NCBI GenBank assembly: GCA_023375785.1
Contig: SZWC01001161.1
Span: 106,933 to 170,932, forward strand
Length of the DNA stretch: 64,000 nt
Origin: Penium margaritaceum
Lineage: Eukaryota > Streptophyta > Zygnematophyceae > Desmidiales > Peniaceae
Direction of reading: 5' to 3'
Shown: positions 12,367 through 25,900 of the stretch, piece by piece
Position numbering within the stretch: the first letter of the stretch is position 1
Layout of the letters: each line of letters opens with the position of its first letter
Position numbers and translations under genes: made by a program
The notes under the pieces: generated by a model
Seen by the model: the letters and a program-made list of their open reading frames with translations, nothing else
Databases searched by the model: none
What the model was told of the DNA's origin: nothing

Positions 12367-13946
12367 AAGGGAGAAACCTTTTGCTATTTATTGACTAGCA
12401 AGTGCAAAGACCTTCAACAAGAAGTGGCACAGTGTGGCTACCATGCACAATGACCAACCAGATTAGGCATGTACCATGCACCATGACCAAATAATTTCAC
12501 TATGTGTGCTCAACGTTGACAACCCATAATATGGGTCACAAATTTTCAGAGGGGGGAAACAATAGTTTAGGAATACTAGATACCAACTAGCAAGTACAAC
12601 GAACATCAGTCAGTAGTAGCACGGTGTGGCTTCCATGCACAAAGACCGACCAGGGTAGGCATATGTACTGCGTTTGACCAAAGAAATCTGTTGTGTGTGG
12701 TCAACATTGACATTTCATAATACGAGTCACAAATGGTCAGAGGGAGAAAAAATGGTTTGGGAACACCAGGTATCAACTAAAAAGCACAAGGACCTTCAAT
12801 GAGTTGTGGCACGGTGTGGATACCATGCACGATGACCAACCAAAGTAGGCATATGTCACTGACCATGACCAAAGAATTTCACTTCATGTGGTCAATGTTG
12901 ACAACTCACAACACAAGTCACAGATAGTCAGAGGGGGTAACAATGGTTTTGGCAGACTAGCTATCAACTAGAAAGCACAAAGGCCTTCAATAGATAGTGA
13001 CACGGCGTGGTAACCATGTACAGTGCCAAACCAAAGTAGGCATATGTCACTAACCATGACCAAACGAATTTCACAGTGTGTGGTCAACGTTGAAAACTCA
13101 TAACACGGGTCACAAATGGTGAGAGGGGGAAACAATCAGTTGGGAACACTAGTTATCAACTAGCAAGAACAAAGTCCTTCAACATGCAGTGGCACGGTGT
13201 GGCTAGCGTAGTGACCAACCAAAGGATGCATACGTCACAGACTATGACCGAAGAAGTCCACTATGTGTTGTCAGCATTGACAGCTCACAACACGAGTCAA
13301 AAATGGTCAGAGGAAGAGACAATGGTTTGGGAACACAATGTATCAACTAGAAAGGACAAAGAACTTCAATACGTAGTGGCACGGTGTGGCTACTATTCAC
13401 ACCAAACAACCAGACTAGGCATATGTCACTGACCATGACCGAATAATTTCAATATGGGTGGTCAACGTTCACCAACCATATCACGAGACACAAACGGTCA
13501 GAGGGGGAAACAATGGTATTGGAACATCAGTTCTCAACTAGCAATTAAAACGACCTTCAATCAGTAGTAGCACGGTGTGCCTACCATGCACAATGACCGA
13601 CCAAAGTAGGCATATGTTCTGCCTTTGACCACAGAAATCCGCTGTGTGTGGTCAACATTGACACTTCATAATACGAGTCACAAATGGTCAAAGGGAGAAA
13701 CAATGGTTTGGGAACACCAGGTATCAACTAAAAAGCACAAGGACCTTCAACGAGTTGTGGCACGGTGTGGATACCATGCACGATGACCAACCAAAGTAGG
13801 CACATGTCAATGACCATGACCAAAGAAAGTCACCATGTGTGGTAAACTTTGACAACTCAAAACACGAGTCACAAATGGTCAGATGGAAAATAATGGTTTC
13901 TGAATAGTAGTTATCGACTAGCAAGTACAAATGCCTTTAATATGTG

Positions 13947-14138
13947 GTAGCACAGTGTGGCCACAATGCACAGTGACCAACCAAAGTATGCATATGTCAC
14001 TAACCATGACCAAACGAATTTCACAGTGTGTGGTCAACGTTGAAAACTCATAACACGAGTCACAAATGCTCAGAGGGGAAAACAATGGTTTAGGAACACT
14101 AGTTATCAACTAGCAAGTACAAAGACGTTCAACAAGCA
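13947..14138 (+). repeat. E/F hybrid monomer
   Basis: Same hybrid as at 8,827, here with GTGGTAGCACAG at the start; defines the pentamer between the 12,971 and 15,068 landmarks. Confidence 0.82.
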
Positions 14139-17100
14139 GTGGCACGGTGTGGCTAGCGTGCACAGTGACCAACCAAAGGATGCATACGTCACTGACTATG
14201 ACCGAAGAAGTCCACTATGTGTGGTCAACATTGATAACTTATAACACGAGTCACAAATGGTCAGAGGGAGAGACAATGGTTTGGGAACCCTATGTATCAA
14301 CTAGAAAGGACAAAGAACTTCAATACGTAGTGGCACGGTGTGGCTAATATGCACACCAAACAACCAAACTAGGCATATGTCACTGACCATGACCAAATAA
14401 TTTCAATATGGGTGGTCAAGGTTCACCAACCATAACACGAGTCACAAACCGTCAGAGGGGGAAACAATGGTATGGGAATATCCCTTCTCAACTAGCAAGT
14501 TAAACAAACTTCAATCAGTAGTAGCACGGTGTGGCTACCATGCACATTGACCGACCAAAGTAGGCATATGTACTGGCTTTGACCAAAGAAATCCGCTGTG
14601 TGTGGTCAACATTGGCACTTCATAATACGAGTCACAAATGGTCAGAAGGGAAAACAATGGTTTGGGAACACCAGGTATCAACTAAAAAGCACAAGGACCT
14701 TCAATGTGTTGTGGCACGGTGTGGATACCATGCACGATGACCAACCAAAGTAGGCACATGTCACTGACCATGACCAAAGAAAGTCACCATGTGTGGTTAA
14801 CTTTGACAACTCATCACACGAGTCACAAATGGTCAGAGTGGAAGATAATGGTTTCTGAATACTAGTTATCGATGAGCAAGTACAAATACCTTTAATATGT
14901 AGTGGCACAGTGTGGCTACAATGCATAGTGACCAACCAAAGTATGCATAAATCACTGACCATGACCAAAGAATTTCACTTCATTTGGTCAATGTTGACAA
15001 CTCACAACACGAGTCACAGATAGTCAGAGGGAGAAACAATGGTTTGGGAAGACTAGCTATCAACTAGAAAGCACAAAGACCTTCAATACATAGTGACACG
15101 GCGTGGTAACCATGTACAATGACAAACCAAAGTAGGCATATGTAACTAACCAAGACCAAACAAATTTCACAGTGTGTGGTCAACGTTGAAAACTCATAAC
15201 ACGAGTCACAAATGGTCAAAAGGGAAAACAATGGGTTGGGAACACTAGTTATCAACTAGCAAGTACAAAGAAGTTCAACAAGCAGTGGCACGGTGTGGCT
15301 AGCGTGCACAGTGACCAACCAAAGGATGCATACGTCACTGACTATGACTGAAGAAGTCCACTATGTGTGGTCAACATTGACAACTCATAACACGAGTCAC
15401 AAATGGTCAGAGGGAGAGACAATGGTTTGGGAACCCTATGTATCGACTAGAAAGGACAAAGAACTTCAATACGTAGTGGCACGGTGTGGCTTATATGCAC
15501 ACCAAACAACCAAACTAGGCATATGTCACTGACCATGACCAAATAATTTCAATATGGATGGTCAACGTTCACCAACCATAACACACGAGTGACAAACGGT
15601 CAGAGGGGGAAACAATGGTATGGGAGTATCCGTTCTCAACTAGCAAGTAAAATGAACTTCAATCAGTAGTAGCACGGTGTGGCTACCATGCACAATGACC
15701 GACCAAAGTAGGCATATGTACTGCCTTTGACCAAAGAAATCCGCTGTGTGTGGTCAACATTGACACTTCATAATACGAGTCGCAAATGGTCAGAGGGGAA
15801 AACAAGGGTTTGGGAACACCAGGTATCAACTAAAAAGAACAAGGACCTTCAATGAGTTGTGGCACGGTGTGGATACCATGCACGATGACCAACCTAAGTA
15901 GGCACATGTCACTGACCATGACCAAAGAAAGTCACCATGTGGGGTAAATATTGACAACTCATCACACGAGTCATAAATGGTCAGAATGGAAGATAAGGGT
16001 TTCTGAATACTAGTTATCAACGAGCAAGTACAAATACCTTCAATATGTAGTGGCACAGTGTGGCTACAATGCACAGTGACCAACCAAAGTATGCATATGT
16101 CACAGACCATGACCAAAGAATTTCACTTCATGTGGTCAATGTTGACAACCCACAACACGAGTCACAGATAGTCAGAGGGGGTAACAATGGTTTGGGAAGA
16201 CTAGCTATCAACTAGAAAGCACAAAGACCTTTAATACATAGTGACACCGCGTGGTAACCATGTACAGTGACTAACCAAAGTAGGCATATGTCACTAACCA
16301 TGACCAAACGAATTTCACAGTGTGTGGTCAACGTTGAAAACTCATAACACGAGTCACAAATGGTCAGACGGGGAAACAATCAGTTGGGAACACTAGTTAT
16401 CAACTAGCAAGTACAAAGTCCTTCAACAAGCAGTGGCACGGTGAGGCTAGCGTAGTGACCAACCAAAGGATGCATACGTCACAGGCTATGACCGAAGAAG
16501 TCCACTATGTGTTGTCAGCATTGACAGCTCACAACACGAGTCACAAATAGTGAGAGGGAGAGACAATGGTTTGGGAACCCAATGTATCGACTAGAAAGAA
16601 CAAAGAACTTCAATACGTAGTGGCACGGTGTGGCTACTATTCACACCAAACAACCAAACTAGGCATATGTCACTGACCATGATCGAATAATTTCAATATG
16701 GGTGGTCAACGTTCACCAACCATAACACGAGTCACAAACGGTCAGAGGGGGAAACAATGGTATGGGAACATCAGTTCTCAACTAGCAAGTAAAACGACCT
16801 TCAATCAGTAGTAGCACGGTGTGGCTACCATGCACAATGACCGACCAAAGTAGGCATATGTACTGCCTTTGAACAAAGAAATCCGTTGTGTGTGGTCAAC
16901 ATTGACACTTCATAATACGAGTCACAAATGGTCAGAGGGAGAAACAATGGTTTGGGAACACCAGGTATCAACTAAAAAGCATAAGGACTTTCAATGAGTT
17001 ATGGCACGGTGTGGATACCATGCACGATGACCAACCAAAGTAGGCACATGTCGCTGACCATGACCAAAGAAAGTCACCATGTGTGGTAAACTTTGACAAC

Positions 17101-19476
17101 TCAAAACGCGAGTCACAAATGGTCAGAGTGGAAAATAATGGTTTCTGAATACTAGTTATCAACTACCAAGTACATATATCTTAAATATGTAGTGGCATAG
17201 TGTGGCTACAATGCACAGTGACCAACCAACGTATGCATATGTCACTCACCATGACCAAAGAATTTCACGTCATGTCGTCAATGTTGACAACTCACAACAC
17301 GAGTCACAGATAGTCAGAGAAGGTAACAATGGTTTGGGCAGACTAGCTATCAACTAGAAAGCACAAAGACCTTCAATACATAGTGACACGGCGTGGTAAC
17401 CATGTAGAGTGACAAACCAAAGTAGGCATACGTCACTAACCATGACCAAACAAATTTCACAGTGTGTGGTCAACGTTGAAAACTCATAACACGAGTCACA
17501 AATGGTCAGAGGGGAAAACAATGGGTCGGGAACACTACTTATCAACTAGCAAGTACAAAGACCTTCAACAAGAAGTGGCACGGTGTGGCTAGCGTGCACA
17601 GTGACTAACCAAAGGATGCATACGTCACTGACTATGACCGAAGAAGTCCACTATGTGTGGTCAACATTCACAACTCATAACACGAGTCAAAAATGGTCAG
17701 AGGGAGAGACAATGGTTTGGGAACCCTATGTATCGACTAGAAAGGACAAAGAACTTCAATACGCAGTGGCACGGTGTGGCTAATATGCACACCAAACAAC
17801 AAAACTAGGCATATGTCACTGACCCTGACCAACTAATTTCAATATGGGTGGTCAACGTTCACCAACCATAACACGAGTCACAAAAAGTCAGAGGGGGAAA
17901 CAATGGTATGGGAATATCAGTTCTCAACTAGCAAGAAAAACGAACTTCAATCAGAAGTAGCACAGCGTGGCTACCATGCACAATGACCGACCAAAGTAGG
18001 CATATGTACTGCCTTTGACCAAAGAGATCCGCTGTGTTTGGTCAATGTTGACAACTCATAATACGAGTCACAAATGGTGAGAGGGGAGTACAATGGTTTG
18101 GGAACACCAGGTATCAACTAAAAAGCAGAAGGACCTTCAATACGTTGTGCCACGGTGTGGATAACATGCACGATGACCAACCAAAGTAGGCACATGTCAC
18201 TGACCATGACCAAAGAAAGTCACCATGTGTGGTAAACTTTGACAACTCATAACACGAGTCACGAATGATCGGAATGGAAGATAATGGTTTCTAAATACTA
18301 GTTTTCGCCTAGCAAGTACAAATACCTTTAATGTGTAGTGGCACAGTGTGGCTACAATGCACAGTGACCAACCAAAGTATGCATATGTCACTGACCATGA
18401 CCAAAGAATTTCACTTCATGTGGTCAATGTTGACAACTCACAACACGTCACGGATAGTCAGAGGGGGTAACAATGGTTTGGGCAGACTAGCTATCAATTA
18501 GAAAGCACAAAGACCTTCAATACATAGTGACACAGCGTGGTAACCATGTACAGTGAAAAACCAAAGTAGGCATATGTCACTAACCATGACCAAACGAATT
18601 TCACGGTGTGTGGTCAACGTTGAAAACTCATAACACGGGTCACAAATGGTCAGAGGGGGAAACAATCGGTTGGGAACACTAGTTATCAACTAGCAAGTAC
18701 AAAGTCCTTCAACAAGCAGTGGCACGGTGTGGCTAGCGTAGTGACCAACCAAAGGATGCATACGTCACAGACTATGAACGAAGAAGTCCACTATTTGTTG
18801 TCAGCATTGACAGCTCACAACACGAGTCACAAATGGTCAGAGGGAGAGACAATGGTTTGGGACCCAATGTATCGACTAGAAAGGACAAAGAACTTCAATA
18901 CGTAGTGGCACGGTGTGGCTACTATTCACACCAAACAACCAAACTAGGCATATTTCACTGACCATGACCGAATAATTTCAATATGGGTGGTCAACGTTCA
19001 CCAACCATAACACGAGTCACAAACGGTCAGAGGGGGAAACAATGGTATGGGAATATCAGTTCTCAACTAGCAAGTAAAACGACCTTCAATCAGTAGTAGC
19101 ACGGTGTGGCTACCATGCACAATGACCGACCAAAGTAGGCATATGTTCTGCCTTTGAGCACTGAAATCCGCTGTGTGTGGTCAACATTGACACTTCATAA
19201 TACGATTCACAAATGGTCAAAGGGAGAAACAATGGTTTGGAAACACCAGGTATCAACTAAACAGCACAAGGACCTTCAATAAGTTGTGGCACGGTGTGGA
19301 TACCATGCACGATGACCAACCAAAGTAGGCACATGTCACTGACCATGACCAAAGAAAGTCACCATGTGTGGTAAACTTTGACAACTCAAAACACGAGTCA
19401 CAAATGGTCAGAGTGGAAAATAATGGTTTTTGAATACTAGTTATTGACTAGCAAGTACAAATACCTTTAATATGTG

Positions 19477-19668
19477 GTGGCACAGTGTGGCCACAATGCA
19501 CAGTGATCAACCAAAGTATGCATATGTCAGTAACCATGACCAAACGAATTTCACAATGTGTGGTCAACGTTGAAAACTCATAACACGAGTCACGAATGGT
19601 CAGAGGGGAAAACAATGGGTTGGGAACACTAGTTATCAACTAGCAAGTACAAAGACGTTCAACAAGTA
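19477..19668 (+). repeat. E/F hybrid monomer
   Basis: Hybrid with GTGATCAACC and TCAGTAACC variants; defines the pentamer in the 2,095-bp interval 18,503-20,598. Confidence 0.85.
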
Positions 19669-22127
19669 GTGGCACGGTGTGGCTAGCGTGCATTGTGACC
19701 AACCAAAGGATGCATACGTCACTGACTATGACCGAAGAAGTCCACTATGTGTGGTCAACATTGACAACTCATAACACGAGTTACAAATAGTCAGAGGAAG
19801 AGAAAATGGTTTGGCAACCCTATCTATCAACTAGAAAGAACAAAGAACTTCAATACGCAGTGGCACGGCGTGGCTAATATGCACACCAAACAACCAAACT
19901 AGGCATATGTCACTGACCATGACCAAATAATTTCAATATGGGTGGTCAACGTTCACCAACCATAACACGGGTCACAAACAGTCAGAGGGGGAAACAATGG
20001 TATGGGAATATCAGTTCTCAACTAGCAAGTAAAACGAACTTCAATCAGAAGTAGCACAGTGTGGCTACCATGCACAATGACCGACCAAAGTAGGCATATG
20101 TACTGCCTTTGACCAAAGAAATCCACTGTGTGTGGTCAACATTGACATTTCATAATACGAGTCACAAATGGTCAGAGGGGAAAAAAATGGTTTGGGAACA
20201 CCAGGTATCAACTAAAAAGCACACGGACCTTCAATGAGTTGTGGCACGGTGTGGATACCATGCACGATGACCAACCAAAGTAGGCAAATGTCACTGACCA
20301 TGACCAAAGAAAGTCACCATGTGTGGTAAATTTTGACAACTCATAACACGAGTCACAAATGGTCAGAATGGAAGATAATGGTTTCTGAATACTAGTTATC
20401 GACTTCCAAGTACAAATACCTTCAATATGTAGTGGCACAGTGTGGCTACAATGCACAATGACCAACCAACGTATGCATATGTCACTGACCATGACCAAAG
20501 AATTTCACTTCATGTGGTCAATGTTGACAACTCACAACACGAGTCACAGATAGTCAGAGGGGGTAACAATGGTTTGGGCAGACTAGCTATCAACAAGAAA
20601 GCACAAAGACCTTCAATACAGAGTGACACGGCGTGGTAACCATGTACAGTGACAAACCAGAGTAGGCATACGTCACTAACCATGACCAAACGAATTTCAC
20701 AGTGTGTGGTCAACGTTGAAAACTCATAACACGAGTCACAAATGGTCAGAAGGGAAAACAATGGGTTGGGAACACTAGTTATCAACTAGCAAGTACAAAG
20801 ACCTTCAACAAGCAGTGGCACGGTGTGGCTAGCGTGCACAGTGACCAACCAAAGGATGCATACGTCACTGACTATGACCGAAGAATTCCACCATGTGTGG
20901 TCAACATTGACAACTCATAACACGAGTCACAAATGGTCAGAGGGAGAGACAATGGTTTGGGAACCCTATGTATCGACTAGAAAGAACAAAGAACTTCAAT
21001 ACGCAGTGGCACGGTGTGGCTAATATGCACATTAAGCAACCAAACTAGGCATATGTCACTGACCATGACCAAATACTTTCAATATGGGTGGTCAACGTTC
21101 ACCAACCATAACACGAGTCACAAAATGTCAGAGGGGGAAACAATGGTATGGGAATATCAGTTCTCAACTAGCAAGTAAAACGAACTTCAATCAGAAGTAG
21201 CACAGTGTGGCTACCATGCACAATGACCGACCAAAGTAGGCATATGTACTGCCTTTGACCAAAGAAATCCACTGTGTGTGGTCAACATTGACATTTCATA
21301 ATACGAGTCACAAATGTTCAGAGGGGAAAACAATGATTTGGGAACACCAGGTATCAACTAAAAAGCACACGGATCTTTAATGAGTTGTGGCACGGTGTGG
21401 ATACCATGCACAATGACCAACCAAAGTAGGCACATGTCACTGACCATGACCAAAGAAAGTAACCATGTGTGGTAAACTTTGACAACTCATAACACGAGTC
21501 ACGAATGATCAGAATGGAAGATAATGGTTTCTGAATACTAGTTTTTGCCTAGCAAGTACAAATATCTTTAATATGTAGTGGCACAGTGTGGCTACAATGC
21601 ACAGTGACCAACCAAAGTATGCATATGTTACTGACCATGACCAAAGAATTTCACTTCATGTGGTCAATGTTGACAACTCACAACACAAGTCACAGATAGT
21701 CAGAGGGGGTAACAATGGTTTGGGCAGACTAGCTATCAACTAGAAAGCACAAAGACCTTCAATACATAGTGACACGGCGTGGTAACCATGTACAGTGACA
21801 AACCAAAGTAGGCATATGTCACTAACCATGAGCAAACAAATTTCACAGTGTGTGGTCAACGTTGAAAACTCATAACACGGGTCACAAATGGTCAGAGGGG
21901 GAAACAATCGGTTGGGAACACTAGTTATGAACTAGCAAGAACAAAGTCCTTCAACAAGCAGTGGCACGGTGTGGCTAGCGTAGTGACCCACCAAAGGATG
22001 CATACGTCACAGACTATGACCGAGAAGTCCACTATGTGTTGTCAGCATTGACAGCTCACAACACGAGTCACAAATGGTCAGAGGGAGAGACAATGGTTTG
22101 GGAACCCAATGTATCGACTAGAAAGGA

Positions 22128-22132
22128 CAAAG
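22128..22132 (+). repeat. Target-site duplication, left copy (CAAAG)
   Basis: Five bases directly before the LTR's TGTTG; repeated directly after the 3' LTR at 27,034-27,038. Uninterrupted satellite copies read GGACAAAGAACTTCAATACG at this site. Confidence 0.93.
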
Positions 22133-22183
22133 TGTTGACATGGTGTGCCCCTTGCCATTAGTGCCGTTGATCGTACTCCCTGG

Positions 22184-22207
22184 TTTGACCACTGAAGAGT
22201 GGTCGAA
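22184..22207 (+). other. LTR hairpin 1
   Basis: GACCACT (22,187-22,193), loop GAAG, AGTGGTC (22,198-22,204); extends to ten pairs with one G-T. In the 3' LTR the stem is intact and only the loop differs (GAAA). Confidence 0.7.
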
Positions 22208-22255
22208 CACCTGATCTGATTTTAGATTTGGATTGCTTGGATTTTTCCATGCAGG

Positions 22256-22277
22256 ATCGAGCTTTGAATCGCTCGAT
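22256..22277 (+). other. LTR hairpin 2
   Basis: ATCGAGC and GCTCGAT separated by eight bases; identical in the 3' LTR. Confidence 0.65.
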
Positions 22278-22488
22278 TTGAGTGAGTATTCAGAAAGTTA
22301 GCCTAGCCCGAAAATCAGGTGTTGGGCGTGTGGAATCTGGTACCCGACATAGGTGGCGGGATAATCCACCGCCAGTGATCCTAGTTCATCTCCAATGGGC
22401 TCCAAAGGCACATGGGCCATGAAGGAATGAATCTGGATGGTCCCCTGGACCAAGGAGAGCCCCTCCCCACGTTGGGATGACAGGAAGG

Positions 22489-22516
22489 GCGCTTCGACAG
22501 GCCACCGTCGAAGCGC
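22489..22516 (+). other. LTR hairpin 3
   Basis: GCGCTTCGAC and GTCGAAGCGC form ten perfect pairs around an eight-base loop. In the 3' LTR the outermost pair is broken and nine pairs remain. Confidence 0.72.
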
Positions 22517-22648
22517 CTCCCTTCACTCCCGTTCGTGGGCATGGTGGGCGGTTCGGCTCCACCAAGGGTTACTTCGACGGCCGTAGCAGGGGCTCTACTG
22601 CTCCGATTTGGGCGTGCTTGGATGCGTTGGAAAGCTACGATCACAGGC

Positions 22649-22656
22649 TATAATAA
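22649..22656 (+). promoter_or_regulatory. Possible LTR TATA box
   Basis: TATAATAA within the 5' LTR, about 210 bp before the LTR end, a plausible U3/R position. The 3' LTR reads TATACGAA here. Assigned by motif only. Confidence 0.35.
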
Positions 22657-22864
22657 TCTGATGTAATCTCTCTATGCCAAGTAACAAAAAAGTGTTTCGA
22701 TTCAGATCTACTGAATGCGACGTGTTCTGCCCACTCACATCCGTGATCCTTGTGCTCCACACTCTTCACCATTGGTGTCCCTTGGCTGCCCCAAAACCTT
22801 TGTAGCGTGAACCAGCAAGAGCTAGGCATCCTTGAGGTTGCCTCCACACCCACTAGAGCCAACA

Positions 22865-22931
22865 AAGGGTTATGGGCCCACGTGCCTAGACGGACCTTAG
22901 CTTTTCAAGCTTCACGCTACCGCCGCGCGCC
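22865..22931 (+). other. Leader between 5' LTR and gag; primer site not recognised
   Basis: 67 bp. The usual Copia primer site TGGTATCAGAGC is absent. TGGGCCCACG at about 22,873 begins with TGG and could pair with a tRNA 3' end, but I cannot name the tRNA. The frame's ATG follows in good context (GCCATGG). Confidence 0.4.
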
Positions 22932-25900
22932 ATGGCAAGGACCGAGCAAGAGAGCAGTATAGACGTCCTCCTGCCTGACGGGAGGGACTTCCCCTTGTGG
23001 AGGTGGACCATAGAGGTCTATCTTGATGACAAGGGACTGCTTGAGCTGGTCAGAGGTGAAGAGAGAGCTCCTGCGGCGTCCGCGACGGCCGAGGAGGTGG
23101 AGGCGTTCGAGAAGCGCAACAACGAGGCGCTTGCTCTGATCGCAACTGCGTTGTGCCCGGCACAACGTGCGCATGTCCAAGGATGCACGAAGGCCTCGGA
23201 GGCTTGGGCATGGCTCTGCAATGCACACGACCCGTCGTGTCTTCAGCAACGTCTCCTCCTCATCAAATGGCTTTTCACCCTCCAAGCCGATGAGGAGACC
23301 AGCCCGTCGGAGCTCGCGCAAGAGGTCAAGTCGATGGTGTCCCGCTGTCATCAGGCGGGATGGGTCATCGACTCCCAATTGCAAGTAGCGGCGCTCCTCC
23401 TGGCCCTTCCTAACAGCTGGGCCTCTACGATCACCAGCGATGATGATCTACGGGATAAAATGCTGACGTTTGAAGAGGCGGCACAAGTGGTGTGCGACCG
23501 GTGGACCAAAACCATCGTGGCGGAGCAAGGGACGATGTCCGCAGCATCAGCCCTGATCGTCCGCTCTCAAAGAGGAGAGGGAGATAAAGGTGAGGAAAGG
23601 ACATGTCCACGCCGTACCAAGAAGGGAGCGTGCCATCAGTGTGGCCAGGAGGGCCACTGGAGAAGGGACTGCACAAGGGGAGCTGCGGATCTGGTCATGA
23701 AGGTGGCAGAAGGACAGCAGACCAACGTGGCGGTAGCCGACTTCGTACGCTCCACAAGGGGAGCTGAGATGGCAGAACCTGAGGCGGGCGAGTGGCAGGC
23801 GTATTTGGAGCGAGGAGGCTCCACCAGGCCCCAAAAGGGGACCTGTTACAAGTGTGGCCAGCAGGGTCACTGGAAGGCGACGTGCACCGCGGAAGCCGTG
23901 GACTCCGACAAGCGTGTCGGGAGAGGACGGCAGGCCGAAGCAGTTGTCGACACGCCATGTACTAGTGATCAGCTCCATGCTGCGGGAGCTGATGTGGTCG
24001 GGGACCACGAGGCATGCCGTGGGCATGCAACCTCCACAACCTCCAAGGGGGAGCAGAAGGCGAAGCAACAAACAAAGGCTGCCGCCTTACATCACAATGG
24101 AGGTGATGTGCTCCGAGGAGGCAAGAAGCAGGTGGATGAGTCGGTCAGGAAGAAGGCCGCTGCGGGGAGGAGGCTTGAAGCGCCTGACCTGGTGACAGAG
24201 GTGCTGTCCGTGAGTCACCTCGTTGAGGAGGGACTCGTAGTGACCTTCACAAGGAAGGGCTGTCTCCTAAAAGAGGAGGGCAGTGGACATGTCGTGGCAC
24301 GTGGTGCACACAAAAGAGGTGTGTACCAGATACGTGCCGATGTCCTCATGAGGAGGAGCCGTGACTACGACGTGGACAGCCGTCGAAGCAAGGAAGCGGT
24401 TGCAGCTGCATCCAAGAAGGGGCAACCTAAGGGTGCAGTGGGTGGTATGGAGGGTACCATCCAGGCTGGGTCGAGAGATCTGGACCAAAAGGAACGCCAT
24501 GCAACGGGACGCCGGGTGATGGGTGTACAGTCTCCAAGGGAGGCAAAAGAAGTGGTCCACGTGGCAGACCAGCCAGGGGAGGGCATGGATGGCAAACGGC
24601 CTGGCTCTCCTAATGGGCATAAAGGGCCCAATACTGCAGGAGAGGTGAACCGACGCCACAAGGCAGGCCATAAGGGTGCTGCCGAGTTCCATGGGGGAGC
24701 GACGGTGGCGGCTCGGAGGACCATGCAGCAAAAGGAGGACGGCATGAAGGTGCGTCCTCAAGTGGAGTCCGAGGAGCTCCGCACCTCGGCTGAAGGGGAG
24801 ATGCTGCACCGAAACGATGATCAAAACCCAAGAGCTCAAGTGCCAAGACCGGGTGCTGGCGCATCGCGTGCACAAGGCTCCGCTTCAGGACCCGAGGAGG
24901 AGGAGAGTGGTGGCATGACGCTACGCTCTCAACCGGAGGGTAAAAGGCTCGGGGCTGCAGAAGTGGTGAACCGTGAACACGATGCCGCTACGAAAGGAGT
25001 CGTCAAGTCTCAAGAGGAGGCGTTGGTTGTGGCTCGGAGGACCACGCAGCAGAGGAAGGATGCCATAAGGGCTGTTCCTCAAGATGAGCCTAAGGGGCTC
25101 ATTGCAGCAGCAGACCGGGACCAAGAGCACCACGCGGCAGGAGGCCGGGCAGTGGGTGCACCGCAACAAAATTGGGCGGGGGTGGTCCGGAGAGTTGCGC
25201 AACAGGGGGAGAGCAAAAGCAAGCAGCTGAGCTCTCCACAGGAGCAAAATGCGCTCCAAGCGACATTGATGGTGGACCGCGGCTACAAGGCAGGCCAAGA
25301 GGGTGCTGCCAAGTCCCATGCGGGGGAGATGGTGGCTGAGCGGAGGACCAGGACGCAGGGTGCGGTCAAGGTGTCGTCAGCTCCAAGTCCTCAAGGAGGA
25401 GGGCAAGCACTCGAGGGGCATGCAACAGAGGATGCGACAGGTGTGTCGGCATCTCTGAAATCTGCAAAACAGGCGGATGAAGCATGCAACATTCACAGTG
25501 TGGAAGAAGGGAGTGGGATCTCCGCTTCTCTATATTCTCCAAAAGAGGGAGCGCCAGTGCATGAGGAGTGCGACGAGGGAGCCAAGACCAAAGGACCGGC
25601 ACCGGAAGCCCTCCCCAAGGGGGAGAGGCATGCACATTTGGGACGTGTGGCGAGAAAGCGGCAGCAGCATAGGCGGCGGCTGAAGGAGCAAACGCAATTG
25701 CAGCACCACGGATCCCGCGAGGCTGGTTGCAACAAAGGGCAAGCCAGTGCTGGCAGTGTAGGCGCCAACAGCTTGGTCAAAACGGCACGCGCAAAGGTGG
25801 TGTCATCAAGGGCCAAGATCAGCACCAAGGAAGCACTACAGCAAGGTGGGGGAGGTGTGCAGAATGCTGAGCCAAGTTCGCAAGGTGCCGAGGGTGCTAA

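Larger units (their letters stand above)
12367..22132 (+). repeat. Satellite block 5
   Basis: E/F landmarks occur near 12,971, 15,068, 16,217, 17,358, 18,503, 20,598 and 21,742. Spacings are 2,097, 1,149, 1,141, 1,145, 2,095 and 1,144 bp, i.e. hexamers and hexamer-plus-pentamer compounds. The block ends with the CAAAG target-site copy (22,128-22,132) of the first LTR element. Short open frames of 60-96 codons recur in phase with the monomers and are not genes. Confidence 0.94.
22133..22864 (+). repeat. 5' LTR of TR-GAG-like element
   Basis: 732 bp, TGTTG...CAACA. By eye about 20 substitutions and no length difference separate it from the 3' LTR. It contains a TATA-like TATAATAA at 22,649-22,656 (changed in the 3' LTR) and three strong inverted repeats annotated separately. 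Open frames on either strand inside the LTR show no recognisable domain. Confidence 0.94.

Noticed and set aside
22865-22931. Standard iMet primer site in the TR-GAG-like element
   Set aside because: TGGTATCAGAGC is not present after the 5' LTR; the alternative TGGGCCCACG cannot be assigned to a tRNA by eye.
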